Below the pieces are notes generated by a model. The model was given only the letters and a program-made list of their open reading frames with translations. It had not been told where the DNA came from and searched no databases. The translations under genes were made by a program, and so were the position numbers. A stretch of DNA of 64,000 nt from contig NZ_JBGQOP010000005.1 in NCBI RefSeq assembly GCF_052119705.1, positions 62,001-126,000 on the forward strand, read 5' to 3'. The first letter of the stretch is position 1; every line of letters starts with the position of its first letter. Shown here piece by piece: positions 60,355-64,000 of the stretch. The DNA is from Oceanimonas sp052119705. GTDB lineage: Bacteria > Pseudomonadota > Gammaproteobacteria > Enterobacterales > Aeromonadaceae.

Positions 60355-60764
60355 GTGTACTCCATCGACAAATGCGGAATGCCCGCATCCATAAATTCGT
60401 CACCATAAGGTGTAAAACCGAGCTTGGCATAAAAACCGAGCGCTTGAGTTTGTGCGCCTAAATATACCCGCGGATAGCCTAAGCGTGCCGCCTCATCGAC
60501 CAAGGCCTGCACCACCTTGGCGCCCAGCCCCAAGCCTCTAAACTCCTTTAAAATCGCGATGCGTCCAATATGACCATCGTCCAGCATACGACCGGTGCCC
60601 ACGTATTGGCCGTCTGCTGCCACCAACACCTGCATGGCGCCTTCATCCAGGCCGTCGAATTCCAGCTCAACGGGCACGGCTTGCTCTTGTATGAATACCG
60701 ACTCGCGAATGGCGCGAATGAAGGACTGATATTTGGGGGTGAAGGCAACGATATTAACGGTCAT
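60336..60764 (-). CDS. GNAT-family N-acetyltransferase
   Basis: This 142-residue protein has the acetyl-CoA loop E-F-R-G-L-G-L-G-A-K-V-V near 75-86, and F-Y-A-K-L-G-F-T-P-Y-G near the C-terminus, as in YjcF/ElaA-like GNAT proteins. The substrate is unknown. AGGA precedes the ATG. The C-terminal V-K-S-E-E comes from a dispersed heptamer repeat. Confidence 0.87.
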   Translation of the reverse strand: MTVNIVAFTPKYQSFIRAIRESVFIQEQAVPVELEFDGLDEGAMQVLVAADGQYVGTGRMLDDGHIGRIAILKEFRGLGLGAKVVQALVDEAARLGYPRVYLGAQTQALGFYAKLGFTPYGDEFMDAGIPHLSMEYTVKSEE

Positions 60765-60804
60765 GCGGGATCCTTGAACGTGAGAGAAAAGGGGTATGTT
60801 ACAC

Positions 60805-61902
60805 CTAAGATGGCCCAGTGGCAGCGGCTTGTCCCGGCACCAGTTGCAAGGCGAGCTCTCTGGCCAGCCGACGCAGCTCGGCGGCGTCGCTCAGTCCGTC
60901 AATAAAGCGTGCGGGGATGCCGGAAAGCCCGACGTGTGCGCCGAGCAGCGCGCCGGTGAGCATGGCTCTGGCCTGGTTTTGGCCGCCACCGTTGATGGCG
61001 TGCAGTACACCAGACTCGAAGTCATCGCTAAAACGCGCCGCCAGATAATAGACGGCAGGCAGCAGGTGATAGGCGGCACAAGGCATGCCGTACACCAGCG
61101 ATACCTTCCAGGCCGGCTCGATGCGCACGCCGGCATCGGCCACCGCCTGCGCCATATAGGATGGGGTGAGCAGGGCGTCGGGTGAGGCGAAACGACCGGC
61201 TCGAGAGGGCTCGGCTCCTGCCGCCGGTGGTTGCAACTGATGCCGAGTAACCGCATGAAAGGGCAGTTCGCCGCGTTCAACCAGCTGCATCAAGCGGCCC
61301 GAAAGTTGCTCATCCAGCGGCTGGCCCTGCACCAGTTGCCCCAACACGGCGGCAAAGGCCACCGTCATGGCGACTATGCTGTCGTCGTTCTGGGTTAGTA
61401 CCGTATTGGCGGCCACTGTCTCTGCCAATCGGGTGGGCTGGGTGGCGTAGCGTACCGCCAACGCCAGGATGCGCTCTATGGCTTCTGTGGTATCGGCATG
61501 GCCGCCGCACTCGTTCCAGGGCCGCTGCTGCGCCACTCTTTTATGCCAGGCGTCGCGTATCGACTGGCTGGTGTAACCACCGGGGCCGGCGTTGGGCGTG
61601 CCGTCCAGCAGCGGTAGCAGCGCTTCGTCCATTCGGCGGCAGAAGTCGATGTGGTTGTAGCCCTGGCATTCAACCAGTGAGTTCAGGGTCAGTTTGAGAA
61701 TAAAGCCGGGCTGGGAGGAGTCTCCGGCCTGCAGCCCCTGGTGATAGCGACCGGCCCGTGGTGTGGTGTAGTCGCTAATCCAGGGGCCGTGATCCCGGTG
61801 CAGGGCATCTAGGTCGTAATACCAGTGCGGGCCCACGCCCAGCGCCTCACCGATAAAGGCGCCCATCAGCGAGCCGGCGGCTCTGTCTTGTAGTGGTGTC
61901 AT
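60805..61902 (-). CDS. ADP-ribosylglycohydrolase-like protein (second paralogue)
   Basis: This 365-residue protein is clearly related along its length to the one at 51386-52501: both have G-V-G-P-H-W-Y-Y-D, G-P-G-G-Y-T-S-Q-S-I-R, Y-Y-L-A-A-R-F-S-D-D-F-E-S and L-H-A-I-N-G-G-G. The C-terminal motif is G-G-G-Q-N-Q-A-R, so the usual metal Asp are again absent. I prefer ATG 61900-61902, with AGGA 7 nt upstream, over the Met two codons earlier. The gene looks markedly more GC-rich than its paralogue. Confidence 0.8.
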   Translation of the reverse strand: MTPLQDRAAGSLMGAFIGEALGVGPHWYYDLDALHRDHGPWISDYTTPRAGRYHQGLQAGDSSQPGFILKLTLNSLVECQGYNHIDFCRRMDEALLPLLDGTPNAGPGGYTSQSIRDAWHKRVAQQRPWNECGGHADTTEAIERILALAVRYATQPTRLAETVAANTVLTQNDDSIVAMTVAFAAVLGQLVQGQPLDEQLSGRLMQLVERGELPFHAVTRHQLQPPAAGAEPSRAGRFASPDALLTPSYMAQAVADAGVRIEPAWKVSLVYGMPCAAYHLLPAVYYLAARFSDDFESGVLHAINGGGQNQARAMLTGALLGAHVGLSGIPARFIDGLSDAAELRRLARELALQLVPGQAAATGPS

Positions 61903-62071
61903 GGCCATGTCCTTATTTGTGGGTATGGGTTCACTATATGACGTGAGCGATAAAAGTGTCGCGCGCCACCCGGATTTCTTTTGCTCGTTATCGCGTGCTT
62001 GGCGTTTGTCATTCGGCCGTCATTGTTCATTCGCATACTGGTTCACTCATCATTCAAGGAAGTGGAACATC

Positions 62072-62779
62072 ATGCAAAAAATTCTCACACTGACCGCAGC
62101 CAGCTGCCTGGCGGTATTGGCTAACACGGCCAGTGCCGATGCATTGGGCGGCCTGGCCTTCTCGGACACGACGCCTCATACCGTCGCCATGACACCCAAG
62201 GACAATTTCACGGTCGTGGGTACGAAAAACCTGATGGAGATGAAGGCCCTCAACCAGGATGGCACAGTGCGGGCGATTGTCGAAATACCGACCGGAACCT
62301 CAGCCAAGTGGGAAGTCAGCAAAGAAGACCCGAAAGCGGTCTACTGGGAATACAAGCAGGGCCAGCCGCGAGTCGTCAATTATCTTGGCTATCCGGGTAA
62401 CTACGGTGCCATTCCGGGTACCGCCTTGCCGAAAGAACTGGGCGGCGACGGTGATCCGCTCGATGTGATTGTGTTGGGGCAGGCGGTGCCACGGGGTGAG
62501 GTGGTTGATGTACGGGTGATCGGCGTGTTGAAGATGCTGGATGATGGCGAGCAGGATGACAAACTGATTGCCGTGCTGACCAAAGACTCCCCGTTTGCGC
62601 ATGTCGACAGCATGGCGCAGCTGGATGCAGAATTCCCCGCGGTCAGCCAGATTATTGACCTGTGGTTTGCGCATTACAAAGGGCCAGATGGCGGCATGGA
62701 AGGCTTGGGTTTTGAAGACGCCGAATCGGCGCGTACTGTACTGGAAGCGGCGGCGGCAAATTTTGAAGCCTTGCGCTGA
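62072..62779 (+). CDS. Exported family I inorganic pyrophosphatase
   Basis: This 235-residue protein has a signal peptide (cleavage after A-S-A, ~22), unusual for a family I pyrophosphatase. The catalytic core is intact: E-I-P-T-G-T-S-A-K-W-E, Y-P-G-N-Y-G-A-I-P-G-T and the metal motif G-D-G-D-P-L-D-V-I-V-L. It hydrolyses PPi to phosphate, presumably in the periplasm. ATG 62072 with AAGGA upstream starts directly at the signal peptide; the frame is open further upstream but overlaps the divergent gene. Confidence 0.87.
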   Translation: MQKILTLTAASCLAVLANTASADALGGLAFSDTTPHTVAMTPKDNFTVVGTKNLMEMKALNQDGTVRAIVEIPTGTSAKWEVSKEDPKAVYWEYKQGQPRVVNYLGYPGNYGAIPGTALPKELGGDGDPLDVIVLGQAVPRGEVVDVRVIGVLKMLDDGEQDDKLIAVLTKDSPFAHVDSMAQLDAEFPAVSQIIDLWFAHYKGPDGGMEGLGFEDAESARTVLEAAAANFEALR

Positions 62780-62899
62780 TGCCTATGTGACTTTTATATC
62801 TTTGATATTTTATTTTGCATAGATCGTATATGTAACTGAGATCCCTTTGGCCGAGTTAACTCCGGCCTGGTTACAGCCTAATCCTGCACTTGATGCAGA

Positions 62900-62923
62900 C
62901 AGGCCCGCAATACGCCGGGCCTG
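62900..62923 (-). terminator. Possible hairpin downstream of tex
   Basis: CAGGCCCG and CGGGCCTG pair around CAATACGC, 16 bp beyond the tex stop. There is no T run, so a terminator role is uncertain. Confidence 0.4.
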
Positions 62924-62938
62924 CCAATTACGTCTAAC

Positions 62939-64000
62939 TTACTTTTTCTTCTGCAAGGCGGCGGCCAGGGCTGCGCCCATGGCACCTTGCGGGGCGCTTT
63001 GTTCCTTGAGGGCAGGGCGAGGGGTGTTCTGGCTCTTGCCGCCGTTACCGGCAGTACTGCGATTCGCCGCTGGCTTGCGTTCTTCCCGTCGCTGACCGGC
63101 CTGATTAGCGCTGCCATGATCGGCGGCGTTCTGTTCCAGTCTCATGGTGAGCGCGATGCGCTTGCGCTGCAAATCCACTTCCATCACCTTGACCTTGACG
63201 ATATCGCCGGCTTTCACCACTTCGCGCGGATCCTTGATGAAACGATCGGTCAGCGCCGAGATATGTACCAGACCGTCCTGATGCACGCCAATATCCACGA
63301 AGGCACCGAAGTTGGTGACGTTGGTCACCACGCCTTCCAGCACCATATCCGGGATCAGATCCGAGGGCTTTTCTACCCCTTCCATAAAGCGGGCGGCCTT
63401 GAATTCGGGGCGCGGATCCCGGCCCGGTTTTTCCAGCTCTTTCAGAATGTCCTGCACCGTGGGCAGACCGAAGTGCTGGTCGGTGTAGTCTTTCGGGTTC
63501 AGGGTGTTCAGCAGGCTGGCGTTGCCGATCAGGCTGTGTACCGGCTGTTGCAGCCCCTCCAGAATGCGCTTTACTACCGGATAGGCTTCCGGGTGCACCG
63601 ACGAGGCATCGAGCGGGTTCTTGCCGTCGCGAATACGCAGAAAGCCGGCGCACTGTTCAAACGCCTTGGGGCCTAGGCGCGGCACCTTGAGCAGTTGCTT
63701 GCGATCGGTAAATACCCCCAGTTCGTCACGATAGGCGACGATATTCTGCGCCAGAGTCGGCGTGAGACCCGAGACTCGAGTCAGCAGCGGCGCCGAGGCC
63801 ATGTTGACGTCCACGCCCACGGCGTTCACGCAGTCTTCCACTACCGCATCCAGGTTACGGGCCAGCTGGGTTTGTGATACATCGTGCTGATATTGACCCA
63901 CGCCAATGCTTTTTGGGTCTATTTTTACCAATTCGGCCAGCGGATCCTGCAGGCGACGGGCGATGGACACGGCGCCACGCAGCGATACATCCAGATCCGG
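62939..64000 (-). CDS. tex: RNA-binding protein Tex, C-terminal part (cut by window edge)
   Basis: The last ~353 residues of Tex are present, and the frame runs off the right edge. Visible are a YqgF-like end (S-I-G-V-G-Q-Y-Q-H-D-V), helix-hairpin-helix repeats (V-S-G-L-T-P-T-L-A-Q-N-I-V and V-P-R-L-G-P-K-A-F-E-Q-C-A-G-F-L-R-I) and an S1 domain (~215-285: G-V-V-T-N-V-T-N-F-G-A-F-V-D-I-G). An Arg/Lys/Gln-rich tail closes it. Tex is a conserved nucleic-acid-binding protein tied to transcription and stress tolerance. Confidence 0.93.
   Translation of the reverse strand, partial: PDLDVSLRGAVSIARRLQDPLAELVKIDPKSIGVGQYQHDVSQTQLARNLDAVVEDCVNAVGVDVNMASAPLLTRVSGLTPTLAQNIVAYRDELGVFTDRKQLLKVPRLGPKAFEQCAGFLRIRDGKNPLDASSVHPEAYPVVKRILEGLQQPVHSLIGNASLLNTLNPKDYTDQHFGLPTVQDILKELEKPGRDPRPEFKAARFMEGVEKPSDLIPDMVLEGVVTNVTNFGAFVDIGVHQDGLVHISALTDRFIKDPREVVKAGDIVKVKVMEVDLQRKRIALTMRLEQNAADHGSANQAGQRREERKPAANRSTAGNGGKSQNTPRPALKEQSAPQGAMGAALAAALQKKK

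Overview
The window looks like chromosomal DNA of a Gram-negative gammaproteobacterium. Blocks such as envC-gpmI / yibN-secB-gpsA and bioH / gntX-nfuA keep the order known from enterics. A cytochrome bo3 operon, a C-terminal-Phe porin, EnvC and PanM point the same way. The mix, and the many palindromic intergenic repeats, would suit a marine Aeromonadales relative (Oceanisphaera/Oceanimonas-like); that placement is inference.

Layout. 1-13.8 kb is mostly housekeeping: fumC (cut by the edge), panM, a ChaC-like cyclotransferase, envC-gpmI, yibN-secB-gpsA, nfuA, gntX, bioH, a divergent isochorismatase/GlxA-type regulator pair, a flavin reductase and a YebC-type regulator. 13.8-18.8 kb is a hydantoin/allantoin-type module: racemase, two NCS1 permeases (the second lacking its last membrane segment) and a GntR/FCD regulator, with GTTAAC-centred palindromes upstream. 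19.1-24.8 kb holds a PepSY-flavodoxin-reductase fusion, a DUF2271 protein, a periplasmic PepSY protein and a divergent two-component system. 24.9-28.2 kb carries a nucleobase deaminase, a second racemase that seems to start at ATT, and a frameshifted photolyase-related gene.

28.5-37.3 kb is an AT-richer defence/toxin-antitoxin island: a Fic protein with its own palindromic operators, about 1.1 kb of repeats only, a restriction-modification locus (MvaI/BcnI-like endonuclease, a small PD-(D/E)XK-like protein, divergent C5-cytosine methyltransferase), a HipBA pair with two operator palindromes, and gene remnants. 37.3-41.6 kb has a LysR regulator divergent from ureidoglycine aminohydrolase (allE), yjjG and a LysE-type exporter. 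42-48.1 kb is cyoABCD, a 617-bp repeat-filled gap, then cyoE. 48.2-58.1 kb has a VOC protein, a BCCT transporter, a YafD-like phosphatase-fold protein, an ADP-ribosylglycohydrolase-like protein, a GGDEF/EAL protein, a glycosyltransferase and manC. 58.2-60.8 kb has a small secreted repeat protein, a porin and a GNAT enzyme. From about 60.8 kb to the end the DNA looks more GC-rich: a second ADP-ribosylglycohydrolase-like paralogue, an exported inorganic pyrophosphatase and tex (cut by the edge).

The most unusual content is intergenic. Several dispersed structured repeat families recur: a composite terminal-inverted-repeat element (about eight places), a 41-nt twin-hairpin unit (three copies), a 70-80-nt twin-hairpin unit whose loops always read GGA on one strand while the stems covary (three good copies plus one weak), and a roughly 105-bp element ending in heptamer arrays that supply stop codons to neighbouring genes. 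No rRNA, convincing tRNA or CRISPR array was seen.
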